Shown piece after piece: positions 50,511 through 60,770 of a stretch of 64,000 nt of DNA; position 1 is the first letter of the stretch, and each line of letters opens with the position of its first letter. The stretch is from Leishmania mexicana MHOM/GT/2001/U1103 (lineage: Eukaryota; Euglenozoa; Kinetoplastea; Trypanosomatida; Trypanosomatidae). The position numbers and the translations under genes are program-made. The notes beneath the pieces were generated by a model. It did not search any database and had not been told where the DNA came from. It saw only the letters and a list, made by a program, of their open reading frames with translations. The stretch lies in the NCBI RefSeq assembly GCF_000234665.1, contig NC_018330.1, forward strand, positions 372,001 to 436,000, written 5' to 3'.

Positions 50511-52286
50511 ATGCCGACCAGCACCGTCTCCTCGACGACTTCGGGCGGTTCTCCACTGACGCTGCTGGAGGCGTTTGCGAGCAGCGCCGCCGCTCTTCGG
50601 CAGTTTGGCATTCCGCGCGTTCGCGTCGCAGGGCTGAGTGAAGGATGCACACAGCAGGATTACGAGCGTCAGCGCGCGCGCCCAGATGGCAAGGACCTCG
50701 AGACGCTGCTTCAGGAGAGCAGCCTGTGTGGCCCACACGGCCGGCTTGGCACTGCCAGCCGTCGCACCCAAAACGAGGAAAGCTCCCTGCACGAGACAAC
50801 GGCGAATCAAGACGTGCCGGTTGTGACGGAGCAGGAGTTTATGCACAGGTTTGTCTTCCACTCCCGCCCGTGCGTCATCCTCGACGCGCTGGAGGCGTGG
50901 CCAGCGCTGCACAAGTGGCGAGATGATCGCTACGTGTTTGACCTCGACCACAGTCTGCCACTGGAGGCGGAGAAGAGGTCCGACTCTGAAGAAGAGCAAG
51001 ACGAGGACGAGGACGCGAAAGAGGGCGATGAGGACACCGGCACCGAAGAGCGAGTCTGCAAGCACGCAGGTGAGACAAAGTCGACGGGGGAAGCAGTAAT
51101 GCGGCCCAAAAATGTGACGGTGGCTCTGACGCCAAACGGGCGCGCTGACTCCGTCACCCGCGTCACGTACGCGACTGCCACCGTGCCAGCCGCGGAGGCG
51201 GCCCGCGTGTACGCCGGCGATGAAGCCGGCAAGCAGGCAGTGCTCCTCTCTCCACTCAACCAGGCCGCAGACACAGACGGAGGCGACGCGATTCGGCAAG
51301 AAAAAATTTTCATGAGCGCCGCGGAGCTGCGCGTGACCCTGCCGCAGCTGTACGGCCTGCTGCTGCGCAGTCCCATGCGCTCGCCGCCGCACCCGATCGA
51401 CATTGACATGCGCACCTATGCGGACAAGCAGCGCACGCCCGCTATCGCGTACGCGCAGCTGCAGAACAACTGCCTGAACACGGAGTACGCGCACCTGTGC
51501 GTTGACCTGCTCCCGAACGTGGAGCACTTTGGCTGCCGCGTCTTCAGCAAGGAGGCAGTGGAGGCGGCCAACGTGTGGTTCGGCATCCCTGCGTCGGTGT
51601 CATCGATGCATCAGGACTGGGTCGAGAACCTCTACTCGGTGGTGCGCGGCGTAAAGGAATTCGTGCTGATTCCGCCGTGGGAGGGCCCCTTCGTGCCGAA
51701 GCCGGAGATCCCCGCGGCGGCGTTCGCTATCGATGAGGCGGCGAGCCTGATCGACCCGGAGGACGACCGCGCCGAGAGCTGGTCGCTTCAGTTCAAACAA
51801 TACCCCGTGAAGGATGGCACTGTGGTGCCGTGGATGGACTTCGACCTCGCTGGCACAGACGTGGAGGTGGACGCGGAAGGCGCCGCACGTGCGGAGCTGG
51901 AGGGCCGACTGCTAGAGAAACGTCGCGCTAGCACGTCGTCATCGCCGTCGTTGTTGTCAAGCACTGAAGTGACGAGGGCGAGCAACGATGAAGATGCGGC
52001 TGCCGCGCGCGAGGAAGTCGGCCGCAAGCCGCTACACCCCTTAGTCGTCTACGTACACCCCGGTGAAACGCTTTACCTGCCCGCGATGTGGCTTCATCGT
52101 GTTGCCCAATACCCCGATAGCACCGACCTGCACGCGCGTCAGCGGCACAGCGGGGCTGTCAACGCGGCCGCGTCCGCCGCGCCGCCACCACCACTCCCCC
52201 TGACCGCCGCAGTGAACTACTGGTATGACATGAGTTTCAGCAACCCGTCGGTCGTGCTGCTGCGTGAATTTGGGCTCCTGCTGTGA
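50511..52286 (+). CDS. JMJD7: JMJD7-like JmjC-domain 2-oxoglutarate oxygenase
   Basis: A 591-residue Fe(II)/2-oxoglutarate-dependent oxygenase. In animals JMJD7 hydroxylates a lysine of the DRG1/DRG2 GTPases. The N-terminal part has RFVFHSRPCVILDALEAWPA, typical of the cupin/JmjC entry region. The core strand VWFGIPASVSSMHQDWVENL gives the iron-binding HxD triad members His367 and Asp369, followed by YSVVRGVKEFVLIPP. The distal half has HPGETLYLPAMWLHRVAQ, with His529 as the third iron ligand, and AVNYWYDMSFSN, characteristic of JMJD7. All ligands are present, so activity is plausible. It is nearly twice the length of human JMJD7 (316 residues) because of acidic inserts (Glu/Asp-rich around 155-185) and a Ser-rich insert before the distal His. 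The start ATG at 50511 is the first in the frame. Confidence 0.88.
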   Translation: MPTSTVSSTTSGGSPLTLLEAFASSAAALRQFGIPRVRVAGLSEGCTQQDYERQRARPDGKDLETLLQESSLCGPHGRLGTASRRTQNEESSLHETTANQDVPVVTEQEFMHRFVFHSRPCVILDALEAWPALHKWRDDRYVFDLDHSLPLEAEKRSDSEEEQDEDEDAKEGDEDTGTEERVCKHAGETKSTGEAVMRPKNVTVALTPNGRADSVTRVTYATATVPAAEAARVYAGDEAGKQAVLLSPLNQAADTDGGDAIRQEKIFMSAAELRVTLPQLYGLLLRSPMRSPPHPIDIDMRTYADKQRTPAIAYAQLQNNCLNTEYAHLCVDLLPNVEHFGCRVFSKEAVEAANVWFGIPASVSSMHQDWVENLYSVVRGVKEFVLIPPWEGPFVPKPEIPAAAFAIDEAASLIDPEDDRAESWSLQFKQYPVKDGTVVPWMDFDLAGTDVEVDAEGAARAELEGRLLEKRRASTSSSPSLLSSTEVTRASNDEDAAAAREEVGRKPLHPLVVYVHPGETLYLPAMWLHRVAQYPDSTDLHARQRHSGAVNAAASAAPPPPLPLTAAVNYWYDMSFSNPSVVLLREFGLLL

Positions 52287-52988
52287 GGTGGTGGCTCGCT
52301 GTGCCGGGTCAGCGTTCCATCAACTCGTTCCCTCCCACCCCTCCCACCCCCTTCACGGAGGCGGATGCACCTCTTCTTGGTCAGCAAGAAGTGCATGCGA
52401 CGGGACGAAACAGAGAGATGGGGGGAGGAGGGGGCTCGGCGGATCTGCGCTCGGCGGGTCGCGAAGCCGATAGCCATCAACGCACTCATGGAAGCAACGA
52501 GGGGATCGAGGCTGGAGCCAAGCGTGCAGATTTTTTTTCTTTTGCGGGTGCTTGAGGAGGGGTGGGAGGGGTGGATGTCGGTGTGCGCGCCACTGCCAAT
52601 GTCGGAGCGTGCTGGATGCAGCAGCGTAAATCGCGTAAATCGTGCAACCAAGCAACAGGCACCACCAGCGCAGCGTTGCAAACAGTCTGTGCACGCACAT
52701 ATCCATCTATGTCTTCCCCACCGAGGTGGGAAGGCACTCCTGCGCGTTGATGCACAACAACAGCAGCAGCCGAGGAGCCGTCCCATCCCCCCATCACGTG
52801 AACTGCAGTGGTGTGGGTGCGCATGCCCAAAACAGGAGCGGAACGGCTTCAGTCCCGATGCGCCTCTCTTGCTGCCCCCACCCACCCCCTCGACTCCCTC
52901 TCTCTCTTCTCCTTTCACGTTTTCCTTTTTGGGTGCACAGCTAACGCTGCGGAGAGACGTGCACACGCATACGTGCCTCTAGCCGCTC

Positions 52989-53019
<31 letters not shown>

Positions 53020-53079
53020 CCCGTCCCCCTCCGCTCCTCCTCTCACTCGCCAGCACAACACACACGCACAAACTGCATC
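52287..53079. other. Spacer between JMJD7-like and Utp5-like genes
   Basis: No supported gene. It has a T run (about 52531-52541), C/T tracts at about 52868-52925, and a (CA)n microsatellite at 52989-53017 shortly before the next ATG. Confidence 0.6.
52989..53017. repeat. (CA)n microsatellite
   Basis: About fourteen CA units, 63 bases upstream of the ATG at 53080; probably in the 5' UTR of the Utp5-like gene. Confidence 0.95.
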
Positions 53080-56000
53080 ATGACGGAAAAGTCGCTCCTT
53101 CTGAAGTGCGACTTCGCTGGTCATTACTTCATGGTCGGCACTGACTTCCCCGCCGCACGCATCTTCGACACGACGACCTCATCCCTGGCCGCTGTTGTGG
53201 AGCTGCCTCTGCGCAGGCGCACAGTCTCGCTCGCTGCACTGACACTGACGTCTGTCGCGATTCGCCAAGCGGAGGAGAACGAAGCTCTGGCGTCAAGCGG
53301 GAAGGGCAGTTCGCTTGCCGGGCACCGCAGCGAGGCGCTTCTCGACAACAAGGTCGCCACATATTATGCCGCCGTCGGCCTCAGCGACGGTACGGTGATC
53401 CTGCACGATGTTCGCCGCGACGTTCAGGTCGCCCATGTGCAGGTGTCAGAGACGCAGCAGCCCATCATCTCGCTGCAGATCTGTGGCGGCTACGCGTTTT
53501 GCTTGGCTGCCAACCACATCCTTTACGTGGTGCACGTTCAGAACGCCACCTCAGGGCCGTGTCTTCGTCTGCGCGTGCAGCCCGACGCGAGCTCGATCGC
53601 GGTCACCACACTCACTGTTATGGACACTGTGGCAGTGACAGAAGCCCGCACAGCATCAAGAGCCACCGACCCGCATCGCATCTTTCGTGTGCTCGTCTCG
53701 GGGCCCACAAACGCGCTGTACGAGGTGCGTGCGCTGGCGAACAACCCCAGCAGCAACGGCAGTGGTGGTGCCATGGCCGGCACGGCTGCCGCCAACACGG
53801 CAGTCCCGCCGCAGGTGCACGCCACGAAGCTGCTGGCATTTCCGTCGCAAGGAACGAGTGCCGAGTTTGCATGGGTGAGCAGCGTGGCCCCGTCAGCTCT
53901 GCCTGCGGGTGGCGGTGGTGTGTCGGACACGCCCGTCTCGCTGCCGGCCATCACGGCCAGTGCGCAGGATGGCGTTGTGCGCATCTGGGACGTGCGGTAC
54001 ACGCCGCCGCCCTCCTCCGCCGCTGCCTCACTCCTCACCACCGGTCTTGACAGCGTCGCCGCACCGTCGTCGGCAGTGGTGGCGCGGTGCCGCCGAACAC
54101 TTCTGTGCGGGCAGCGCATCCTCAACGTGTCTGTGCTGCCAGATACGACCAACGGCAGCCGTAAGGGCAACTACGTCATGGTGACCACCCTGACCGGTTC
54201 GGTCCTTCTCTGGAGCCTCGGTGACGCTCTGCTGCCGCCAGTTGTGGAGCCGGTGCCACTGAAGCCAGATGTGGTGCTCGTGTCTGCGGTGGCAGCTGGT
54301 CGGCTCCTCTTCGGTGCACTGCGGCCGGCGTCTGGAGGACCCAGCCACGTCGCCGCATCAGACAGCCCGCTACGGTCGCTGGAGATGACCCTGTTGCGCG
54401 GTCGCTTCGCTTTGCCCATGTTTGAAACCAAGAACATTGGCGACGCCGTGAAGGAGGCCTCGTCCGCAGCTGCCGCAGCGCCCCCGGAGTCGGTGGCCAC
54501 CACGGGCGCGGCCGTCGAAGCCCGCACGAAGGCGAGGGCGGCGAAAGCGAATGCGGCCAACGCGCAACGCACGGCCCTCGCCACCCTCGCCCTCGGCGTG
54601 GCCGGCACGAACGCGAGCGTCGCCACCGTCGTGGAGCTGCCGCTGAACGCGACACACGCCTCGTTGCTGGCAGGCCAGCGCGACGCGGAGTACCTTCTCC
54701 AGCACACCACCGACGCGGCTACTAGCGCCTTCGTCGTGATGGACACTGTCTGGGCAGCGCACCAGCAGCAGGTTGCCGCAAAGGCAAGCCAGTACATGAC
54801 GGACGCCTTCAAGGCGCCGCAGCTGTACCACGCCAAGTCCATTCAGGACCTGCCAGTTAAGCAGTACACACTCGAGCAGCGGCTGCAGCAGGTGGCCCGT
54901 GAAGAGGCGGCCGCCGCGCTGCGGCGGAGGCAACTCTCCACCGGCAGTGCAGCGGCCGCCGAGGGAGCAAGCGACGGCGACGATGCCCTCGAGCAGCGCG
55001 AGGGAAGTGACATCAAGGTCGGTCGCAGTGTCTTGTCACACCACGCCCTCGGCCTCGCAACCGTGCCTCTGTATCAGGCCCTGCATGCGAATGACACGTC
55101 GGCTGTGATGGACCTGTTGAGCATGTCCGCTCGGTCCGCAGAGGGCATGCGGGCGACAGTGCTTTCCCTCCAGCTGCCGTACTGCCTGCAGCTCCTGCAT
55201 GTCATCTCGGAGCGCTTGGGGCTATGCAGTAAGGCGGTCGAGAAGGTCACGCCAGCGTCACAGTTCGGCGCGGGTGGCGGTGCAGAGTCGACGATCGCGT
55301 ATGCTACGGCTGAGCAGGGCGGCCACGCCGCGAGCACCGTGAGCGGCAGCGCCACGGCCGACGCGGCGGCGCAGTCGGCAGACACCAATGGTAGCAGTGG
55401 CAGCGGTGCCGCGCTGCGAGGAGGCGTGGCAGCCTTTTCGATTCGTTCCTCTCTGCTCGAGTGGATCGACGCCATTGTGCACTACCGTGGCAGCGAGCTG
55501 CTGGCGGTGCAGCGCGATTGGGACGCGCAGGAGGCGGCCGGTCGGGCGAGCGAGACGACACCGCCGATGGTGGCCTCTCCTCCCAAGGACTTCCTCGCCC
55601 CCATTTTGCACCACTACGAGAGCCTGTGCAGCCAGTACGACAAGCTGGCTGTCCTGTATGGGCGACTGTCGATCTTCAAGTCCGTCCGACCTTCACAGAA
55701 GAATGAGTTCATGAACATTCCGCGTAAGTCGCTATCCTCCAATATGGAGATGGGGCGTCCAGTGCTGGCCGTCAGCGGCGGCCTCGCCACTAGCAGCGGC
55801 TCCAGCAAGCGACGGCTGCACCTCACCGGGCGAGGCAGCGTCGTCGATGACGACATCCTCTTCCCTGTAATGTTCAAGGAGTCGCGCTCGCGGTCTGGCC
55901 CTCGAGTGGTGCGCGTCCGCAGCAAGCTCGAGATCGAGAAGAAGCGGCGACAGCGCGAGAGCAAGGGCGTGGTGTTGCAGAAGCGTGCCCGTGCGTTGGC

Positions 56001-56673
56001 GCGGGAGCAGCTGCAGAGCACCAAGGCTGCGCACAGCATCCTCGACGACAGCAGCGACATGAAACGCGGCGGCGGGCGTGGCGATCTTGATGTGATGGAC
56101 CAAATCATGATGGCCGAGATGGCGGGCAAGGACGGCGAGATGGACCTGGACGCGCTGGAGGCGATGGACCTCGCTGACGATGTGAGCGTCACGAATATGC
56201 CGAGCGACGGCTCCTTCGACAGCGAAGCGGATGAAGAAGGTGAGGACGGCAGTGAGGAGGAGGCGGAGAGTGCCACTGCCGCTCGTGGCAAGTGCAAGAA
56301 AACTCGCAGGGAGGCCGTCGTCGCGGACGAAATGCTGGCCGACGCCGGGGATGAAGAGAGTGACGACGGCCAAGACAAGGACGACGACGCGGCTCTTGAC
56401 AGCAGCGAGGCCGAGTTTTCTTCAGGCAGCGATGACGACGTTGACTCGCACTCCCTGGATGGCGACGATGAAGAGAGTGATGCCGAGGACGACGAGGACG
56501 AGGGCGAGGAGCAAGAGAGCGGTGACGATGACAAGACGCAGACGTCTGACGAACTCAGTGACGAGGACGAGGACGATGGAATGGGCGAGGACATGCAGGA
56601 GCTGCTGAGCCGGCATGAGGACGATACGGATCGCTCAGAGCGTCGCAAAGCCAAGAAGGTGCGCACGGACTAA
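53080..56673 (+). CDS. UTP5: Utp12-domain WD-repeat protein, Utp5/WDR43-like (small-subunit processome)
   Basis: A 1197-residue protein. The N-terminal half (about 1-450) forms a WD-type propeller, with strands such as YYAAVGLSDGTVILHDV and GVVRIWDVRYT. A helical region at about 670-868 matches the Utp12 domain: LPYCLQLLHVISERL, SLLEWIDAIVHYRGSELL, and LAVLYGRLSIFKS. A basic segment (KLEIEKKRRQRESKG) follows and the last 160 residues are a strongly acidic Asp/Glu/Ser tail ending in a basic patch, common in nucleolar proteins. WD propeller plus Utp12 domain occurs in Utp4, Utp5, Utp12 and Utp13 groups; the single propeller and order fit Utp5/WDR43 best, a member of the t-UTP complex that couples rDNA transcription to 18S processing. 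The assignment to Utp5 specifically is an inference; it is longer than WDR43 (about 680) because of insertions and the tail. Confidence 0.8.
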   Translation: MTEKSLLLKCDFAGHYFMVGTDFPAARIFDTTTSSLAAVVELPLRRRTVSLAALTLTSVAIRQAEENEALASSGKGSSLAGHRSEALLDNKVATYYAAVGLSDGTVILHDVRRDVQVAHVQVSETQQPIISLQICGGYAFCLAANHILYVVHVQNATSGPCLRLRVQPDASSIAVTTLTVMDTVAVTEARTASRATDPHRIFRVLVSGPTNALYEVRALANNPSSNGSGGAMAGTAAANTAVPPQVHATKLLAFPSQGTSAEFAWVSSVAPSALPAGGGGVSDTPVSLPAITASAQDGVVRIWDVRYTPPPSSAAASLLTTGLDSVAAPSSAVVARCRRTLLCGQRILNVSVLPDTTNGSRKGNYVMVTTLTGSVLLWSLGDALLPPVVEPVPLKPDVVLVSAVAAGRLLFGALRPASGGPSHVAASDSPLRSLEMTLLRGRFALPMFETKNIGDAVKEASSAAAAAPPESVATTGAAVEARTKARAAKANAANAQRTALATLALGVAGTNASVATVVELPLNATHASLLAGQRDAEYLLQHTTDAATSAFVVMDTVWAAHQQQVAAKASQYMTDAFKAPQLYHAKSIQDLPVKQYTLEQRLQQVAREEAAAALRRRQLSTGSAAAAEGASDGDDALEQREGSDIKVGRSVLSHHALGLATVPLYQALHANDTSAVMDLLSMSARSAEGMRATVLSLQLPYCLQLLHVISERLGLCSKAVEKVTPASQFGAGGGAESTIAYATAEQGGHAASTVSGSATADAAAQSADTNGSSGSGAALRGGVAAFSIRSSLLEWIDAIVHYRGSELLAVQRDWDAQEAAGRASETTPPMVASPPKDFLAPILHHYESLCSQYDKLAVLYGRLSIFKSVRPSQKNEFMNIPRKSLSSNMEMGRPVLAVSGGLATSSGSSKRRLHLTGRGSVVDDDILFPVMFKESRSRSGPRVVRVRSKLEIEKKRRQRESKGVVLQKRARALAREQLQSTKAAHSILDDSSDMKRGGGRGDLDVMDQIMMAEMAGKDGEMDLDALEAMDLADDVSVTNMPSDGSFDSEADEEGEDGSEEEAESATAARGKCKKTRREAVVADEMLADAGDEESDDGQDKDDDAALDSSEAEFSSGSDDDVDSHSLDGDDEESDAEDDEDEGEEQESGDDDKTQTSDELSDEDEDDGMGEDMQELLSRHEDDTDRSERRKAKKVRTD

Positions 56674-58270
56674 GAGAGAGGGGGCGAGAGAGAGAGGGGG
56701 GCAGTGTCGAGTAGCTGGCCCTAGGCCGTATCCGGGACGGAAGCAGCCAGCGAGCTTCCCTCCCCTTTCCCTCCCCTATCCCCGTGTGTGTGCGTACGAG
56801 TAACCAAATAACAGACTAAGGTGATACGTCCGTATAAGGAAGAAAGCCCATACACGCGTGGGCAAGGTGTGATACAATGGCGGAGCGGGGGTACTGAGCG
56901 TGGTCCTCTCTATCTTCCCCTCCACCGTGTGTGGGTGCTGGTGTCTCTGCTCATGGTGTGCTGGTATCCGCGCTGTGCAGAGGGGCATATGCACACACAT
57001 GTGCATAAGCGCGTGTGTGTACGAGGGTGGAAGGGTCGGGGTGGAGCTGTGCTGGATGAGGGGCGCGGCGAGAGAAGGTGTCTGTGTGTCTGTGTGTGTG
57101 TGTGGTATCTGTGTCGATAGAGGCAGTAGATGAGCGGTACAGATACCTGCCTGTTGAACGCTGACGGGCACCTTCTGCGCCACATGTGAGTGCGTGTGCA
57201 TGTGGCGCGCCTTCTCTGCCCATCTCTCCTTCTTTTCCGGTTGGACTCCCTCCTTGTGCTTCGGCTACTCCTGTCGGCCGCGGTGGCGGCGGTGGTGCCG
57301 ATGAACGGCATGGGGAGAGCACGCTGCTGGGCTCTACCGACTTCGCTCTGGTGTGAACAGAACTGAGGTTTTCCTTCTGACTTTTTGTTTAACGATTGTT
57401 CAGCACGCACCACCACACGTTCAGCATCCGCATCCGCATCCGCACGGAAACGAAAGAGAAGCACACATGCAGGGAGAGAGCGAGAGAGAGACAGTTCGTG
57501 CGAGTAGAGTTAACGGGTGAAGAGGAGGTGCGCCTTTGTGGGGCTCAGCAGTGATACCAGGGCAGATGATGCAAGGCGCACGAGTCGATGCCACAGCGCT
57601 CGAGCCTACCCTCGCCACCACCGCCTTTACTCTCTAGCGTTGCGGTGCACTCGCTGATCTCGGCAACTCGTAGTAACTGGGACATGATATCCTCTCTCTC
57701 TCGCTCGCTCTCCGTTTCCGCGAATCACGGTCCACGTGAACACATCCTCTTCTGCACGAGCACGCGCACGCAAACTCCCTCACTCTCTGCATCTCTCTCT
57801 CTCTCTCCTTTGCGTAGATGCAGCGTCCCAGCCTGCGCCTCTTCTCGCCACTTTCTCGTGAGCGTTGCTCTGTTTTCGTCGTCTTCTCCCGTGCGCGTGT
57901 GCGTTGCTCTTGAGTCTTTCGTCCGCTCGTTCTCGCCGCGTACGCCACGCCTCCTCCGTGTCTGCTCACCCACACACACACACACACGGAGAGAGGGAGC
58001 GAGGGATAGAGTGAGGGGCACAGGGGGGGGGGCACACACTCAAACATATACATCTCTTCTCTATTTCTTGCTGCCCTCATCAGGTGCTCATCCTCCCGTG
58101 GCATCGCCGCTCCGTGCCTTCTCACTCGTTTTACGGTTACCCCTGGCTTTCTGCTGTGGTGCGGATCGAGGCGCCCGCACGCACGCACGCGGGCGCAGCT
58201 GATAGCAGCATCATCTGGTGCAGTAGAGAGAGCGTGTGCGCGCGACTCCGCGAAAGGCACAAGGGAAAAG
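56674..58270. other. 1.6 kb spacer before the membrane-protein gene
   Basis: No supported gene. GT-rich patches (56783-56792, 57070-57105), CT-rich tracts (57690-57710, 57790-57815), a CA run (57970-57987) and a G9 run (58024-58032). Open frames are low-complexity. Confidence 0.6.
58053..58083 (+). promoter_or_regulatory. Candidate trans-splicing signal for the gene at 58271
   Basis: A clear polypyrimidine tract (CTCTTCTCTATTTCTTGC core) is followed by CATCAG with AG at 58082-58083, giving a leader of 187 bases to the ATG. Confidence 0.5.
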
Positions 58271-59299
58271 ATGTACACGCGAACGACGCCGTTGCTGCGC
58301 GGCCTCTTCTCGAGGAAGCAGGACATGCAGTCGATGGTGGAAGGCCACTTCTGGAGCCTCACGCGGTACCGCATTCTGCCGCGGTTTCTCGGTCTCGACT
58401 TCGCTGGCAACGTCATCTTCTTTCCCTCTCACCGCAAGCAAGGCTTTGGCGGATGGACGGCGGTCACGCTAGGTGCGCCGGGTAGTGCAAACTCGGTCTT
58501 TCTCAGCTCTGACATGAGCGGTGTGAACGTTCTCGAGGACGGCTACCCGCTGCACTATAAGGCGAGCCGCAAGCTGCAGGCTTTCGTGGCCCAGGAGCGT
58601 CGCCGCTGGCAGAAGAAGCAGGCGGAGGCGATGGCGGCCGCGGCAAAGGCCAAGGCTGACAGGGAGACAGCTGCAGGGGCAACAAAGATGTCCGCGGACA
58701 CTGCGAAGAGTGGCCAGGCCATCAACGTGGAGATCCCGCAGGAACACGTGGCGAGCTACGACGACGACCAGCAGTTTCGCGACATGCTCGCTATCAAGTG
58801 CTCGCAGCCGCGCTTCTACACCAGCCAGCTGCGTGTCAGTCGTCTTGCCACCATCATGTACAAGTGTCTTTACTTTTACCTCTGGGCTGTGTTTGTGTCG
58901 CTCATCGTGCAGGGGTACCTCATGTTCCGTGCCTGGGTGAACCCCCCGGCTCGCGAGGGACTCAAGAACATCGAGGAGCACGTCCTGCACATTCCGCGGC
59001 TGCTTTTCTCGGGATGTGTGTACGGACTCGTGTGGCTCGTGCGCACCGCGCAGCCGGTGATCGACCCTGTCGTGAACTTCTTGACGGAGAACTTTCCGCA
59101 GGTGAACTGGGGCGCCGCCTCTGCCGAGAACCTGGCAAGCCGGGCACAGCACCTCGCCGACGATGCGCACCCCAAGGCAAAGGAGCGCAGGCTGAAGGAG
59201 ATGCAGATGAAGCTGCAGACGGAAGCAGAGCGTCGCACGTGGTGGACGCGTGTCTTGATGGTGCTGTTGGCCGTCTTCTCCGTTCTATGTGTTCTTTGA
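58271..59299 (+). CDS. Unknown protein with several hydrophobic segments and a C-terminal tail anchor
   Basis: A 342-residue protein I do not recognise. The first 85 residues contain an unusual conserved-looking motif (RYRILPRFLGLDFAGNVIFF) and GWTAVTLGAPGS. A charged Lys/Glu/Ala-rich helix lies at about 97-130, possibly a short coiled coil. Hydrophobic segments lie at about 194-219 (MYKCLYFYLWAVFVSLIVQ) and 240-272 (LLFSGCVYGLVWLV). The protein ends in a hydrophobic stretch at 324-342 (TRVLMVLLAVFSVLCVL) without a following charged tail, a layout typical of tail-anchored membrane proteins. No signal peptide is evident. The composition is less biased than neighbouring linkers, and the frame has strong GC3, so it is a real gene. 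Organelle membrane (mitochondrial outer membrane, ER or glycosome) is possible but not shown. Confidence 0.85.
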   Translation: MYTRTTPLLRGLFSRKQDMQSMVEGHFWSLTRYRILPRFLGLDFAGNVIFFPSHRKQGFGGWTAVTLGAPGSANSVFLSSDMSGVNVLEDGYPLHYKASRKLQAFVAQERRRWQKKQAEAMAAAAKAKADRETAAGATKMSADTAKSGQAINVEIPQEHVASYDDDQQFRDMLAIKCSQPRFYTSQLRVSRLATIMYKCLYFYLWAVFVSLIVQGYLMFRAWVNPPAREGLKNIEEHVLHIPRLLFSGCVYGLVWLVRTAQPVIDPVVNFLTENFPQVNWGAASAENLASRAQHLADDAHPKAKERRLKEMQMKLQTEAERRTWWTRVLMVLLAVFSVLCVL

Positions 59300-60770
59300 G
59301 CAGCACGTCGGAGGGCAGCGACAAAGGGAAGGTCCGACCTCGACTCAGAGAGAGAGCGCAGTCCCTGCTGCGTCCAGACCTGAGAAGGGGCCGTTGCACC
59401 CCTGACTCCTGTGCACACGCACACACACACACACGACCTGATGCACACACAGAGGTGCCCCCACGGTTGTTTGTTCACCTCTCTCCCTCCCTTTCCCTCT
59501 CCCTCTTGTACTCCTTGCTTGTGTTTTGGCACCTTTTCTTGGTAGGAGGAGTGTCCTGTGACCTCCCCGACGTGTCTCGCTGTCCCTCGATTCGCATGTG
59601 CATGCGTGATGGCGCGCGGGCACGTTAGCGCGTTGCCTTTCTCATGATCTTTAGGCCGGTGTATGCTGTCCGGTGAGGTATAGTTGTAGCTGTTTCCTTG
59701 CTGTTCTCTTGTTCTTCTCGGGGCGGGTGCAGTGAGGGCAGGCTTTCTTTAATGTAAGCGGTGTTGCCGTGTGTGTGTGTCTCTGTTTAGGGGGAGGGGG
59801 ATTGCCTCTGTCTGGGCAGTGTTGTGGCGTACCAGTGCCCAGCTGCGTCCTATCCTCTCTCTATCTATATATATATATATATCCCCACCCCACCCCCACT
59901 TGCCTGGTGGTTTGACGGCCCTGGCTTCTTTGGTTGTCGCCCTTGTCCATTGCCCTCCTTGTCTCTCTGCCTCTGCCTCTGTGTGTGTGTGTGTACGTGT
60001 GGGCTCCTCTGTCACTGTGCGTGCCTAAGTGCGGACGTCCGCGTTAACGTGTCCGTCTCTGTGAGTGGGTCTTTGCGTGGATGAGCCGTCCAGGCTCTCC
60101 CACACAAACGTCAACTAAACAACGACCATCATCGAGGCTCGAGATGCGGGCCGGGATAGGGGGTGCTGATCCCCGCCCTGTCGTGCTGGATGATATAGGA
60201 TGGATGCGCCGAGGGCGGGTCACATTCATTCGCTTGACTTCACCTCGGAAAGCGGCGGCGGTGTGCATGCTCATCTCCGTGTCCATATTTTTCTGCTGTC
60301 AACGAACACCGGAGTCACTGCTGTTTATTTTTAGTACTGCACACAGTGCATGCTTCGAAGGGGCCGGGTCAGCGTCGCTGCCCCGCCATATCCGTCGGCT
60401 CCTCTTTCGGGATGCGTGCTATTCCCTTCGTTTTTTTGTTTTTCAGTGTCTCTCCTCCTCCTCCCCCCTTCCCCTCCCCGGCGGTGGCATGACGCGCGCA
60501 CGAGCAGGTGCACGCACGTGACTCATCGGATGCCAAGCGCGGGCCTCCTCCGCCCCCTCTACTCTTCAGCCCTCACTCTCGCTGCCACCCTTTCTACTGC
60601 GCGCACGTCCTCGTCACCACGCCCAAAACGAAACAGAACCCCACGAAGCGGGATTAGGAAGGCAGGACAGAAAAGCACAGGTACGGCGCACACGCTGCCA
60701 CGCATACACAACAGCCTTGCACGACACCCCTTCCCTCGCCTCCGTCTCGCTCTCGCGCTCTCTCTCCCCG
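59300..60770. other. 1.5 kb spacer before the ribosomal-protein gene
   Basis: No supported gene. It has CT tracts (59480-59512), an (AT)n run (59865-59882), GT runs (59769-59782, 59982-59994) and pyrimidine-rich stretches at 60448-60482 and 60725-60768. One ATG-started frame of 146 codons (60081-60521) is discussed under findings. Confidence 0.55.
59865..59882. repeat. (TA)n microsatellite
   Basis: Eight to nine TA units after a CTAT repeat in the spacer upstream of the mS38-like gene. Confidence 0.95.
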
